A stretch of DNA of 64,000 nucleotides, from contig NZ_CP108032.1 in assembly GCF_036169555.1 (NCBI RefSeq), positions 3,348,001 through 3,412,000 of the forward strand, read 5' to 3'. The stretch's first letter is position 1, and each line of letters starts with the position of its first letter. The position numbers were made by a program, and so were the translations under genes. The notes below the pieces were generated by a model, which did no database searches, was not told the DNA's origin, and was given only the letters and a program-made list of their open reading frames with translations. Below, piece after piece: positions 56,591-64,000 of the stretch. This stretch comes from Streptomyces sp. NBC_00306. GTDB lineage: Bacteria > Actinomycetota > Actinomycetes > Streptomycetales > Streptomycetaceae.

Positions 56591-57079
56591 ATGAGCACTC
56601 ACGAAACGGAAGCCCATCCCCGGTTCGCGGCCGCCCTGCGCGAGCTGGGGCTCGATGTGCCGGTCCGCCGGTTCCCCGACGCCACGCGGACGGCCGCCGA
56701 GGCCGCCGCCGCCATCGGCTGCGACGTCAGCGAGATCGTCAAGTCGCTGATCTTCCAGGCGGACGGCGAGCCGGTGCTGGTGCTGATGGACGGCTCCTCG
56801 CGGGTCGACGTCCAGCGGGTGCGCGAGGAGCTCGGCGCGGCGAAGGTCGGGCGGGCGAACGCCGACCTGGTCCGCGAGACCACCGGCTACGCGATCGGGG
56901 GCGTACCGCCCTTCGGGCATGTCACCAGGACCCGGGTGCTGGCCGACCGCGGTCTGCTCGCCCATGAGGTGGTGTGGGCGGCGGCCGGGACCCCGCACAC
57001 CGTCTTTCCGCTCGACCCGAAGTCGCTGATCGCGCACGCGGGCGGCACCCTGGTGGACGTCCGCGAGCGCACGGCGTGA
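56591..57079 (+). CDS. YbaK/ProX-type aminoacyl-tRNA deacylase
   Basis: 162 residues. Conserved GCDVSEIVKSLIFQADGEPVLVLMDG with the key Lys, GGVPPFGH and HTVFPLDP. Such proteins hydrolyse Cys- or Ala-tRNA-Pro to prevent mistranslation. It overlaps the next gene by four bases (GTGA). Confidence 0.93.
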   Translation: MSTHETEAHPRFAAALRELGLDVPVRRFPDATRTAAEAAAAIGCDVSEIVKSLIFQADGEPVLVLMDGSSRVDVQRVREELGAAKVGRANADLVRETTGYAIGGVPPFGHVTRTRVLADRGLLAHEVVWAAAGTPHTVFPLDPKSLIAHAGGTLVDVRERTA

Positions 57080-57927
57080 CGGTACTGGTCGCCGTAGCGG
57101 TTCTCATCGCGGCGGTCACGCACGCCAGTTGGAACGCGATCGCACACACCGTCCACGATCAGCTCGTCGGCTTCACGCTCATCGGCGGAGGAGCCGCGGT
57201 CATCGGCGCCGTTCTGGCCTGTTTCACCCCGGTGCCGGCCGCCGGGGCGTGGCCGTATCTGGTCGTCTCCGCGCTGCTGCACATCGGCTACCAGGCCCTG
57301 CTGATGCGGTCGTTCTCGCTGGGCGACTTCGGCCAGATGTATCCGATCGCCCGGGGCACCGCCCCGCTGGTGGTGACGGTCCTGGCCACGGTGTTCGTCG
57401 GCGAGCGGCTCAACGGCTGGCAGCTGGCCGGTGTGGTGCTGGCCTCCGCGGGTCTGGTCGGAGTGGCGCTGTGGGGCTTTCGCGGGAAGGGCGCCCGGCC
57501 GCACTGGCCCGCCCTGCTGGCCGCGCTGGCGACCGGCCTGTCGATCGCCGCGTACACGGTCGTGGACGGCGTCGGCGTGCGCGCCTCGGGATCGGCGGTC
57601 GGCTACATCGCCTGGCTGATGATCCTGGAGGGCCTGCTGATCCCGGCGTACGCCGTGCATGTGTACCGGGGCTCGCTGGTGGCCCGGATGAAGCCGTACG
57701 CGGTACGCGGCCTGCTCGGCGCGGCGCTGTCGATGGCGGCGTACGGGCTGGTGCTGTGGGCGCAGACACGGGCGCCGCTGGCGCCGGTCGCGGCGCTGCG
57801 GGAGTCGTCGATCATCGTGGGCGCGGCGATAGGCGCGGTCTTCTTCAAGGAGCGGTTCGGCGCCCCGCGTATCGCGGCGGCGGGTCTGATGGTCGTCGGC
57901 ATCGGTCTGATGCTGCGGGCGGGCTGA
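57076..57927 (+). CDS. EamA-family (DMT) transporter
   Basis: 283 residues, about ten helices in two EamA repeats: AVTHASWNAIAHTVHDQLVG... LVVTVLATVFVGERLNGWQLAGV and LAALATGLSIAAYTVVDGVG... IGAVFFKERFGAPRIAAAG. GTG at 57076 overlaps the YbaK stop by four bases, so they form an operon. Exports or imports small metabolites; substrate unknown. Confidence 0.9.
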   Translation: MTVLVAVAVLIAAVTHASWNAIAHTVHDQLVGFTLIGGGAAVIGAVLACFTPVPAAGAWPYLVVSALLHIGYQALLMRSFSLGDFGQMYPIARGTAPLVVTVLATVFVGERLNGWQLAGVVLASAGLVGVALWGFRGKGARPHWPALLAALATGLSIAAYTVVDGVGVRASGSAVGYIAWLMILEGLLIPAYAVHVYRGSLVARMKPYAVRGLLGAALSMAAYGLVLWAQTRAPLAPVAALRESSIIVGAAIGAVFFKERFGAPRIAAAGLMVVGIGLMLRAG

Positions 57928-58013
57928 GCGGCCGTCGTCGTAGCAGGGCGTTGTCGTGGGCCCGCCGTTGTCGTCGGTGGGCGTTGTCACAGGCGGGCGT
58001 TACGGTCGGCCTC

Positions 58014-58454
58014 ATGACAGCCAGAATCGATCTCACCCTCGACTGCACGGACGCGCAACGGCTGGCGGAGTTCTGGAAGCTGGCGCTCGGGTACATCGAC
58101 GAGCCTCCGCCGCCGCCGTTCGCCACCCGCGAGGAGTGGCTCGCGCAGTTCGACCTGCCGGAGGACGACGAGGACGACGCGGCATGGCTCTGCGATCCGC
58201 AGGGTGCGGGACCGCGGCTCTCGATCCTCAAGGTGCCCGAGCCGAAGACCGCGAAGAACCGGCTGCACATCGACATCCAGGTGCCGGGGCACGGCAGCGA
58301 CGAGGAGCGGTGGAGCAGGATCCGGGCGGAGGCGGACCGGCTGGTCGCGGCGGGCGCCACCGTCCAGCATGTCTTCGACGGCCATCACATCACCATGGCC
58401 GACCCGGAGGGCAACGAGTTCTGCGTCGCCGCCGGCCCGGCAGATCGGACCTGA
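58014..58454 (+). CDS. VOC/glyoxalase-like protein
   Basis: 146 residues. IDLTLDCTDAQRLAEFWKLALGYI at the start and HHITMADPEGNEFCVAAGP at the end mark a single-domain glyoxalase-like fold; NRLHIDIQVPGHG lies between. An acidic loop (EDDEDDAAW) is unusual. 86 bases after the EamA gene, separated by irregular GGGCGTTGTC repeats at 57947-58004. No activity can be assigned. Confidence 0.88.
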   Translation: MTARIDLTLDCTDAQRLAEFWKLALGYIDEPPPPPFATREEWLAQFDLPEDDEDDAAWLCDPQGAGPRLSILKVPEPKTAKNRLHIDIQVPGHGSDEERWSRIRAEADRLVAAGATVQHVFDGHHITMADPEGNEFCVAAGPADRT

Positions 58455-58512
58455 CGGGCCCGGGGCTCGCCGGACGGGCCCGACGCGCCCCGGCAGTGCA
58501 GGCGGGACCACC

Positions 58513-58560
58513 CGTCAGTCCTGCCCGCCGTCAGCCCTGCCCGACGTCAGTCCTGCTGCG
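58513..58560. repeat. 16-bp tandem repeat, three copies, containing the SDR stop codon
   Basis: Copies begin at 58513, 58529 and 58545, unit CGTCAGTCCTGCCCGC with one to three changes. The third copy contains the complement of the SDR gene's last codons and TGA (58547-58549). The pattern resembles the 18-bp array at 23763-23834. Confidence 0.85.
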
Positions 58561-59365
58561 CCCATGTCACCCGGTGCGGCGCGATCACCTCGTCGAACCC
58601 CGTGTTCACCGCGAGCAGGCCGCCGTCCACCCGCAGGGTGATGCCGGTGATCCAGGCCGCGTCCCGCGAGGCCAGGAAGGCGACGGCCGCCGCGATGTCC
58701 TCCGGCTCACCGACGCGGCCGAGGGGGTAGACCCGGCCGAGTGCCGCGAGGCTCTCCTCGCGGCCCGCCCACGACGGCGTACGGACGGTCCCCGGGTTGA
58801 CCTGGTTCACGCGCACGCCGCGAGGTGCCGCGTCGCCCGCCAGCGTGCGGGTGAGCGAGGCGAGGCCCGCCTTGGCCGCGCTGTAGGCGTGGTTGCCGAA
58901 GTCCTGTTCGGCGTTGACGGAGCCGATGTTGACGATCGCGCCGGCGCCGGAGGCCTCCAGATGCGGCAGGGCCGCGCGGGCGCAGCGGAAGGCCCCGGTG
59001 AGCGAGATGTCGAGGTCGCGTGCCCAGGTGTCGTCGGGCTGGTCCTCCAGCCTCGGGGTGTCGGGGGCGCAGGAGTAGGCGTTGTTGACCAGGACGTGCA
59101 GGGCGCCGAACCGTTCGACGGCGTGCGCCACGGCCGCCTCGACCTGGGCGCGGTCTGCGACGTCACAGCCGAGGGAGCCGGCTCCGGGGATGTCCTCGGC
59201 GGTCCGCGCCGCGGCCTCCGCGTCCAGGTCGGTGACCAGGACGCGGGCGCCTTCGGAGGCGAGCCGTCGTGCGATCGCCTCGCCGATCCCCCGCGCCGCG
59301 CCGGTGATCAGTACGCCCTGTCCCTCGAACCGCCCGGGTCCGCCGCTGCCGCTTCCGCTGCTCAT
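58547..59365 (-). CDS. Short-chain dehydrogenase/reductase
   Basis: 272 residues. NAD(P)-binding TGAARGIGEAIARRL, NNAYS, and catalytic Ser (NIGSVN) with YSAAK (Tyr-x3-Lys). LVTDLDAEAA after beta-2 has an Asp, favouring NAD(H). ATG at 59365 overlaps the beta-lactamase-like gene stop by four bases. Substrate unknown. Confidence 0.92.
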   Translation of the reverse strand: MSSGSGSGGPGRFEGQGVLITGAARGIGEAIARRLASEGARVLVTDLDAEAAARTAEDIPGAGSLGCDVADRAQVEAAVAHAVERFGALHVLVNNAYSCAPDTPRLEDQPDDTWARDLDISLTGAFRCARAALPHLEASGAGAIVNIGSVNAEQDFGNHAYSAAKAGLASLTRTLAGDAAPRGVRVNQVNPGTVRTPSWAGREESLAALGRVYPLGRVGEPEDIAAAVAFLASRDAAWITGITLRVDGGLLAVNTGFDEVIAPHRVTWAQQD

Positions 59366-60567
59366 AGCGCCGAACGTACCGCCCGGATCAGCGCCTGGGC
59401 ACGGGGGTCCGCGGTGACGCCCTTGCGCATCCCGTTGGTCACATAGCCGAGCGCGATGCCCGACTCGGGGTCGGCGAAGCCGAGGGAGCCGCCGCGGCCG
59501 GGGTGGCCGAACGATCCCGGGCCGAGCATCGGGGCGGCCGGGCCGTGGAGCATGAAACCGAGGCCGTAGCGGGTGTTGACGATCAGGACGCGGTCGGGGC
59601 CGGCCGACTCCTCGGTGCGGGCGAGGGTGAGGGTGGCCGGGGCGAACAGCCGCGGGCCGCCGTCGACCGTGCCGATCGTGGCGGCGTAGAAGCGGGCGAG
59701 GGCGCGGGCGGTGGAGATGCCGCCGGAGGCCGGGAGTTCGGCGGCGCGGTAGACCGGGTCGTTCTCGTCGGGCAGGGGGTCGATGGCCCCGAACGCACGG
59801 CGGGTGAGGGAGTCGGGATTGTGGTAGGCCTCCACGACGGCCGGCTTGGGCCGCAGTTTGAGCCCGCCGCCGTCGGCCGTCTCCGGCTCGGGCACCGGCC
59901 CGATGCGGCCCACACGGTGGGCTTCGTCCTGCGGCAGTCCGATCCAGAAGTCGAGGCCGAGCGGGCGGGCGATCTCCTCGGCGACCCAGCGGCCGATGGT
60001 CCGGCCGGTGACCCGGCGGACGAGTTCGCCGATCAGCCAGCTGTAGGTCTGCGCGTGGTAGCCGTGAGCGGTTCCGGGGTCCCAGGCGGGGTGCTGCGCG
60101 GCCAGAGCGGCGGGCCCGCTGACACCGTCGCAGGCCTCCGCCGTGGTCAGCGGCCGGTCGAGCACGGGCACTCCGGCGCGGTGGGAGAGCAACTGCCGTA
60201 CGACGACGCGGTCCTTGCCGGCCGCCTTGAACTCGGGCCAGTACGTGCCGACGGGGGCGTCCAGGTCGATCTGGCCGCGCTGGTGGAGCAGGAGGACGAC
60301 GGCCGCCGCGACACCCTTGGTGGCGGAGCGGACGATCTGTGCGGTGTCCACGGCCCACGGTTCGGTGCCGTCCACGTCACGTGTGCCGGCCCAGAGGTCG
60401 ACGACCTTCTTCCCGTCCCGGTAGACGGCGACGGCCGCGCCCCGGTCACCGCGCTGTTCGAAGTTGCGTAGGAAGGCGTCCTGGACCGGCTCGAAGCCTG
60501 CCGCCACCGTGCCCCGGACATCCACTGCTGCTGATCTCCCGCTCCCGCTCATCCCTCCATGGTGCAT
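59362..60567 (-). CDS. Serine hydrolase of the beta-lactamase/class C esterase family
   Basis: 401 residues (399 or so if ATG at 60552 is used). No signal peptide, so it is cytoplasmic. SATK supplies the nucleophile Ser and Lys, and YHAQTYSWLIGELVRRVTG the Tyr motif; HPGRGGSLGFADPESGIALGY ends the fold. This fits EstB-like esterases rather than a secreted beta-lactamase. It is coupled to the SDR gene, so the pair may process one ester substrate. Confidence 0.9.
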   Translation of the reverse strand: MHHGGMSGSGRSAAVDVRGTVAAGFEPVQDAFLRNFEQRGDRGAAVAVYRDGKKVVDLWAGTRDVDGTEPWAVDTAQIVRSATKGVAAAVVLLLHQRGQIDLDAPVGTYWPEFKAAGKDRVVVRQLLSHRAGVPVLDRPLTTAEACDGVSGPAALAAQHPAWDPGTAHGYHAQTYSWLIGELVRRVTGRTIGRWVAEEIARPLGLDFWIGLPQDEAHRVGRIGPVPEPETADGGGLKLRPKPAVVEAYHNPDSLTRRAFGAIDPLPDENDPVYRAAELPASGGISTARALARFYAATIGTVDGGPRLFAPATLTLARTEESAGPDRVLIVNTRYGLGFMLHGPAAPMLGPGSFGHPGRGGSLGFADPESGIALGYVTNGMRKGVTADPRAQALIRAVRSAL

Positions 60568-60589
60568 CGGACGCCACCGCTCGTGACTC

Positions 60590-60700
60590 GCGGGTCAGCT
60601 CGGAACGAATCGAGAGGTCGATCCTGCCGCGGATGGCGTGGGAGTACGGGCACCCCTGGTGGGCTGCGGAGACCGGTGCGGTGGCGAGCTGCTGGTCGAG
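60590..60700 (-). pseudogene. Remnant of an Ohr/OsmC peroxiredoxin gene (C-terminal fragment)
   Basis: On the minus strand an open frame without start reads QQLATAPVSAAHQGCPYSHAIRGRIDL in two pieces; the block at 60617-60652 gives CPYSHAIRGRID. This is the C-terminal catalytic-Cys motif of Ohr/OsmC proteins (CPYSNATRGNIDV type). Nothing N-terminal of it remains before the downstream end of the CbiO-like gene at 60726. The frame runs on toward the beta-lactamase-like gene without a stop nearby. A gene-loss relic. Confidence 0.65.
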
Positions 60701-60725
60701 CGGGGCAGCGGGACGCCTACCTCGT

Positions 60726-61532
60726 TCACGCGCCCATGGTCACGGACTTCGGGTCGAAGCCGAAGGGCAGTTCGAGGCGGTGCTTGCGCATCAGGGCGTC
60801 GTCGCCCAGGAGGTCCTGCGTACGCCCGTCGGCGGCGATGATGCCCTCGCTGAGGATCACCGCACGCGGACAGAGTTCCAGGGCGTACGGCAGATCGTGC
60901 GTGACCATCAGGACGGTGACGTCCAACGACCGCAGGATGTCGGCGAGTTCTCGCCGTGAGGCCGGGTCGAGGTTGGACGACGGTTCGTCCAGCACGAGGA
61001 TCTCCGGCTCCATCGCGAGCACGGTGGCGACCGCGACCCGGCGGCGCTGGCCGAAGGAGAGATGGTGCGGGGGCCGGTCGGCGAACTCCGCCATGCCCAC
61101 CTGCGTCAGCGCCGCCACGACGCGCGCTTCGAGCTCCGGGCCGCGCAGGCCCGAGGCCGCGGGTCCGAAGGCCACGTCCTCGCGGACCGTGGGCATGAAC
61201 AGCTGATCGTCCGGGTCCTGGAAGACGATGCCGACGCGGCGGCGGATCTCCGCGAGATGCCGCTTGGCGACCGGGAGTCCGGCGACGGACACGGTCCCCG
61301 CGCCGCCGGCCAGGATGCCGTTGAGATGGAGGACGAGGGTGGTCTTGCCCGCGCCGTTGGGGCCGAGCAGGGCGACCCGCTCACCGCGCCCGACCGTCAG
61401 GTCGACGCCGAAGAGCGCCTGATGCCCGTCCGGATAGGCGTAGGCGAGCCCCGTCACTTCGAGGGACGGGGGCGTCGCGTCGGCCGGGGCGTTCGTCACC
61501 GGGTCGTGCGGGTCGTTCGGGTCGTTTGTCAC
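60726..61532 (-). CDS. cbiO: ECF/CbiO-type ABC ATPase (nickel/cobalt)
   Basis: 268 residues from GTG at 61532, or 271 from ATG at 61541 (GTG gives the four-base GTGA overlap with CbiQ and better ribosome-site spacing). Walker A GPNGAGKTT, VFQDPDDQLFMPTVREDV (a CbiO/EcfA hallmark), LSFGQRRRVAVATVL, EILVLDEPSSNLD. Energises the NikMN-Q transporter upstream. Confidence 0.94.
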   Translation of the reverse strand: MTNDPNDPHDPVTNAPADATPPSLEVTGLAYAYPDGHQALFGVDLTVGRGERVALLGPNGAGKTTLVLHLNGILAGGAGTVSVAGLPVAKRHLAEIRRRVGIVFQDPDDQLFMPTVREDVAFGPAASGLRGPELEARVVAALTQVGMAEFADRPPHHLSFGQRRRVAVATVLAMEPEILVLDEPSSNLDPASRRELADILRSLDVTVLMVTHDLPYALELCPRAVILSEGIIAADGRTQDLLGDDALMRKHRLELPFGFDPKSVTMGA

Positions 61533-62290
61533 AGCGTCCATCCCAGCAGACAGACCGCGAGCGCGGTCACGGGGAGGGCCGCCGCGTACGACCACTGCGT
61601 CCGGGACGCGGTGACCTCGTCGATCACGGGCATCGTCCCGGTGTATCCCCGGCTCACCATCGCCAGGTGCACCCTCTCGCCGCGCTCGTAGGAGCGGATG
61701 AACAGCGCGCCCGCGGATTTGGCGAGCACGCCCCAGTGCCGCATCCCTTTCGCCTCGAAGCCGCGCGAACGGCGGGCGATCGACATACGGCGCATCTCGT
61801 CCGCGATGACATCGCCGTAGCGGATCATGAAGGAGGCGATCTGGACCAGCAGGGGCGGCAGCCTGAGCCGCTGGAGCCCGAGCAGCAGCGAGCGCAGCTC
61901 GGTCGTCGAGGCGAGGATCACGGACGCGGCGACGCCGAGCGTGCCCTTGGCGAGGATGTTCCACGCGCCCCACAGGCCCGGGACGCTCAGCGAGAGGCCG
62001 AGGAAGGAGACCTGCTCGCCGGGCACGACGAAGGGCATCAGGAGCGCGAAGGCGACGAACGGGATCTCGATGAGCAGCCGGCGCAGCAGATACCCGGCGG
62101 GCACCCGGGCCACGGCCGCGACCGTGGCCAGCAGCACCGCGTACAGCCCGAAGGCCCACACCGCCTCGCGCGGTGTGGAGACCACGACCAGCACGAAGCA
62201 GAAGACGGCGACCAGCTTGCAGTGCGCTGGGAGCTCGTGCACGGGCGAGTGCCCGTGCCGGTAGAGCTTGTGGCTGTGGCCGGCGCCCAT
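61529..62290 (-). CDS. cbiQ: ECF transporter transmembrane component CbiQ/NikQ
   Basis: 253 residues, about five helices. YRHGHSPVHELPAHCKLVAV start and the two Ala-Arg-Gly coupling motifs (SIARRSRGFEAKGMRHWG, HLAMVSRGYTGTMP) are those of the CbiQ family. One base separates it from the CbiM gene. Confidence 0.94.
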   Translation of the reverse strand: MGAGHSHKLYRHGHSPVHELPAHCKLVAVFCFVLVVVSTPREAVWAFGLYAVLLATVAAVARVPAGYLLRRLLIEIPFVAFALLMPFVVPGEQVSFLGLSLSVPGLWGAWNILAKGTLGVAASVILASTTELRSLLLGLQRLRLPPLLVQIASFMIRYGDVIADEMRRMSIARRSRGFEAKGMRHWGVLAKSAGALFIRSYERGERVHLAMVSRGYTGTMPVIDEVTASRTQWSYAAALPVTALAVCLLGWTL

Positions 62291-62291
62291 G

Positions 62292-63371
62292 TCAGACGGA
62301 GTCGGGGACGCGGGTGGCCTCGGACTCGGAGGCCCGGCGGCGGCGCACGACGACGTAGAAGATGCCGCTGCCCACCAAGACGGTCGAGCCGACGCCGATG
62401 ACGCCCGCGAGACCGCCGGAGATCCGGGCGTTCGAGACGTCGGCGACCCCGTAGTCGGCGAGCGGGGAGTCGGCGGCCGCGTGCTCCTCGACCTTCTTGT
62501 CGATGCCCTTGTCGGCGGCGACCTTCTCCAGGCCGTCGGGGCTGGCGGAGGCGTAGAAGGACACGAAGCCGGCGAGGACGACGGCGGTGGCGAGGCCGGC
62601 CAGCCAGACCGTGCGCGGCGACCGCGCGGCGACCGGCTCGGGGGCGACGGGCTGGGCGTCGACCAGCTCGCCGCCGACGCGGAGCTTCAGCGGGGTGGTC
62701 AGACCGCGGGCGCCGTGGACGAGGTCGGGCCGGACGGCGATGACGGCGCCGACGGTGAGCATGGTGATCACGGCCTCGCCGATGCCGATGAGGACATGGA
62801 CGCCGACCATCGCGGTGAGGACCTTGCCGATCGGGACGTCGGTGGTCCCGCCGATCGCGTAGAGCAGGGTGAAGGCAGCGGCGGCGGCCGGTACGGAGAC
62901 CAGCGCGGCGACGAAGGAGGCGACGGTGATCGAGCGGCGCTTGCGGGGCAGGACCGCCAGCAGTCCGCGGAACAGCCCGTAGGCGACGAGGACCGTGACG
63001 ACGCCCATGACGGTGATGTTCACGCCGAGCGCGGTGAGGCCGCCGTCCGCGAAGAGCACTCCCTGCATCAGCAGAACGACGGCGATGCAGAGCACGCCGG
63101 TGTAAGGACCGACGAGTATCGCGGCGAGCGCGCCGCCCAGCAGATGTCCGCTGGTGCCGGCCGCGACGGGAAAGTTGAGCATCTGTACGGCAAAGATGAA
63201 GGCGGCGACGAGGCCCGCCAGCGGCGCGGTGCGCTCGGCGCCGCTCAGTGCGAGGGAGGATCCGCCCAGCTCACGGCGGGCGCCGCGGAGGCTGACGGCG
63301 ACCGCGCCGGCGGCGGCGACACCGGCGGCCACCGACACCGGGGCGTTGATGAATCCGTCGGGGACATGCAT
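62292..63371 (-). CDS. cbiM: ECF nickel/cobalt substrate-binding component, CbiM-CbiN fusion
   Basis: 359 residues. The N-terminus MHVPDGFINAP has the essential His2 of CbiM/NikM metal-binding proteins. Residues 1-220 are CbiM (helices, LNFPVAAGTSGHLLGGALAAIL); a linker follows, and residues 255-359 form a CbiN/PDGLE-like unit (FYASASPDGLEKVA, two helices). Fusions of this kind (NikMN) are common for nickel. The Nur-like box upstream favours nickel. Confidence 0.94.
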   Translation of the reverse strand: MHVPDGFINAPVSVAAGVAAAGAVAVSLRGARRELGGSSLALSGAERTAPLAGLVAAFIFAVQMLNFPVAAGTSGHLLGGALAAILVGPYTGVLCIAVVLLMQGVLFADGGLTALGVNITVMGVVTVLVAYGLFRGLLAVLPRKRRSITVASFVAALVSVPAAAAAFTLLYAIGGTTDVPIGKVLTAMVGVHVLIGIGEAVITMLTVGAVIAVRPDLVHGARGLTTPLKLRVGGELVDAQPVAPEPVAARSPRTVWLAGLATAVVLAGFVSFYASASPDGLEKVAADKGIDKKVEEHAAADSPLADYGVADVSNARISGGLAGVIGVGSTVLVGSGIFYVVVRRRRASESEATRVPDSV

Positions 63372-63407
63372 AGCGGGCTCCGCTCCGGACAGGTGAATAA
63401 CTGTTCA

Positions 63408-63438
63408 ATGATAGTGCCCTGTTGCGAACGACTTGCAA
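63408..63438 (-). promoter_or_regulatory. Nur-like box overlapping the promoter of the Ni/Co transporter operon
   Basis: At 63422-63438 the sequence TTGCGA-ACGAC-TTGCAA fits the Streptomyces Nur (nickel-responsive Fur family) consensus tTGCaa-N5-ttGCAA, with one half-site changed. On the minus strand TTGCAA can serve as -35, and TATCAT (63413-63408) lies 19 bases on as -10. Binding of Ni-Nur would block transcription. Confidence 0.75.
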
Positions 63439-63535
63439 GAGCGGGTGGGTCACAACTGGTGATCGAGTCCCTCGCCCAAGAAAAGGAAATATGGGACATT
63501 GGAGGGCATAGCGGCTAAATCGTGAGGAGCGATAG

Positions 63536-63886
63536 ATGTCCACGGTCATCGAAGAACACGCATGGGCACGCATCGTCACGGACGCTCCTCAGCACAGGCC
63601 GGTCCGCGTCGCCCTCTGGTACGAACCGACGGACGCGCCGCAGTCCGTCCGCTTCACGTTCCCCGACGGACGCGAGTGGACCTTCCCGCGCGAGCTGCTG
63701 GAGAAGGGACTGCGCGTCCCCGTGCGCCGCGGCGATGTCGAGGTCTGGCCGTGCGGCCGGGTCCAGACGGTTGTGGAGTTCCACACCTCGGACGGCGTAG
63801 CGGTGGTGCAGTTCGACTCCAAGGCGCTGATGCGCTTCCTGCGGCACACGTACGCGGTGGCCGCACCCGCCGCCCCCCAGGGGTGA
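63536..63886 (+). CDS. ssgE: SsgA-like sporulation/cell-division regulator (probably SsgE)
   Basis: 116 residues, one SsgA-like domain: VRVALWYEPTDAPQSVRFTF, WTFPRELLEKGL, GDVEVWPCGRVQTVVEF, and ALMRFLRHTYAVA. These small proteins steer septum placement and spore separation and occur only in sporulating actinomycetes. GAGGAG lies 7 bases before the ATG. The SsgE name rests on remembered position near pmt and PBP genes in S. coelicolor, not on sequence comparison. Divergent from the nickel transporter. Confidence 0.9.
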   Translation: MSTVIEEHAWARIVTDAPQHRPVRVALWYEPTDAPQSVRFTFPDGREWTFPRELLEKGLRVPVRRGDVEVWPCGRVQTVVEFHTSDGVAVVQFDSKALMRFLRHTYAVAAPAAPQG

Positions 63887-63907
63887 CGAGCACGACCACC
63901 GTGTCCC

Positions 63908-63981
63908 CGCGACGGCCCCCGTCCCCACGGGTCCGTCGCGCAACCGGGGGCGCGCACAGCCGCTCGCAGCGGCGCCCCCGG
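63908..63981 (+). terminator. Double hairpin after ssgE
   Basis: Two consecutive inverted repeats: 63908-63940 with CGCGACGG / CCGTCGCG outer arms (inner CCCGT/ACGGG), and 63944-63981 with CCGGGGGCGC / GCGCCCCCGG arms. Together a plausible terminator. Confidence 0.6.
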
Positions 63982-64000
63982 GCTCGTGCCGGAGTCAGAC

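Noticed and set aside
63372..63421. Cobalamin riboswitch ahead of the CbiMQO-type operon
   Set aside because: The leader is too short and has no B12-box-like sequence; a Nur-like box fits better.

Overview
The window comes from a Streptomyces-type actinomycete chromosome. It is very GC rich with strong third-position G/C bias and GTG starts are frequent. The gene order (mfd; glmU-prs-rplY-pth; ppc; galTEK; rsmA-ispE; rsmI-pmt; an SsgA-like gene) matches the conserved core region of Streptomyces chromosomes as I know it from S. coelicolor. About 45 genes are supported. No transposase, integrase, rRNA or CRISPR array was seen, and one tRNA (Gln, TTG) is present.

Layout. 1-7170: 5' part of mfd, then a two-gene ABC exporter (ATPase plus MacB/FtsX-like permease). 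7515-10053: a DHA2-type MFS exporter and a DivIVA-like coiled-coil protein. 10208-15191: a divergent toxin/immunity-type cluster of a deaminase with SUKH-4, an HNH/WHH nuclease with SMI1/KNR4, a YwqJ-like deaminase and a SUKH-3 protein. 15229-17695: an orphan NarL-type histidine kinase, a HTH/LAGLIDADG-like protein and tRNA-Gln. 17799-21894: glmU, prs, rplY, pth with clear terminators. 22265-26616: a HTH/zinc-ribbon protein carrying the only in-frame TTA codon I found, a small membrane protein, and ppc. 26834-31195: acyl-CoA desaturase plus its TetR regulator, a VOC protein, a trans-aconitate methyltransferase opposite a MarR regulator, and a LuxR-type response regulator. 31196-32061: repeat-rich DNA without a convincing gene. 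32062-37352: galTEK divergent from a sodium/solute symporter and a small membrane protein. 37382-42291: a LuxR-type protein with a degenerate receiver, two membrane-anchored PQQ-type beta-propeller proteins, and a collapsed third copy. 42548-51842: an Uup-like ABC-F ATPase, an acyltransferase, the rpfB-rsmA-ispE operon, tatD, a zinc-ribbon protein and rsmI. 51905-58454: a protein O-mannosyltransferase, a lower-GC patch with two unknown genes, a penicillin-binding protein, YbaK, an EamA transporter and a VOC protein. 58547-63886: SDR, serine beta-lactamase-like hydrolase, an Ohr/OsmC gene remnant, a three-gene Ni/Co ECF transporter behind a Nur-like box, and an SsgA-like sporulation gene.

Most worth following up: (1) the toxin/immunity cluster, where toxin-like and immunity-like domains sit on the same polypeptide and no secretion signal is visible; (2) the collapsed beta-propeller paralogue and the Ohr remnant, two gene-loss events caught in the sequence; (3) regulatory palindromes that suggest specific circuits (Nur box for the metal transporter, paired TACG-N4-CGTA sites for the desaturase-TetR operon, a MarR palindrome inside the tam promoter); (4) a LuxR-type regulator that has lost its phosphorylation site.
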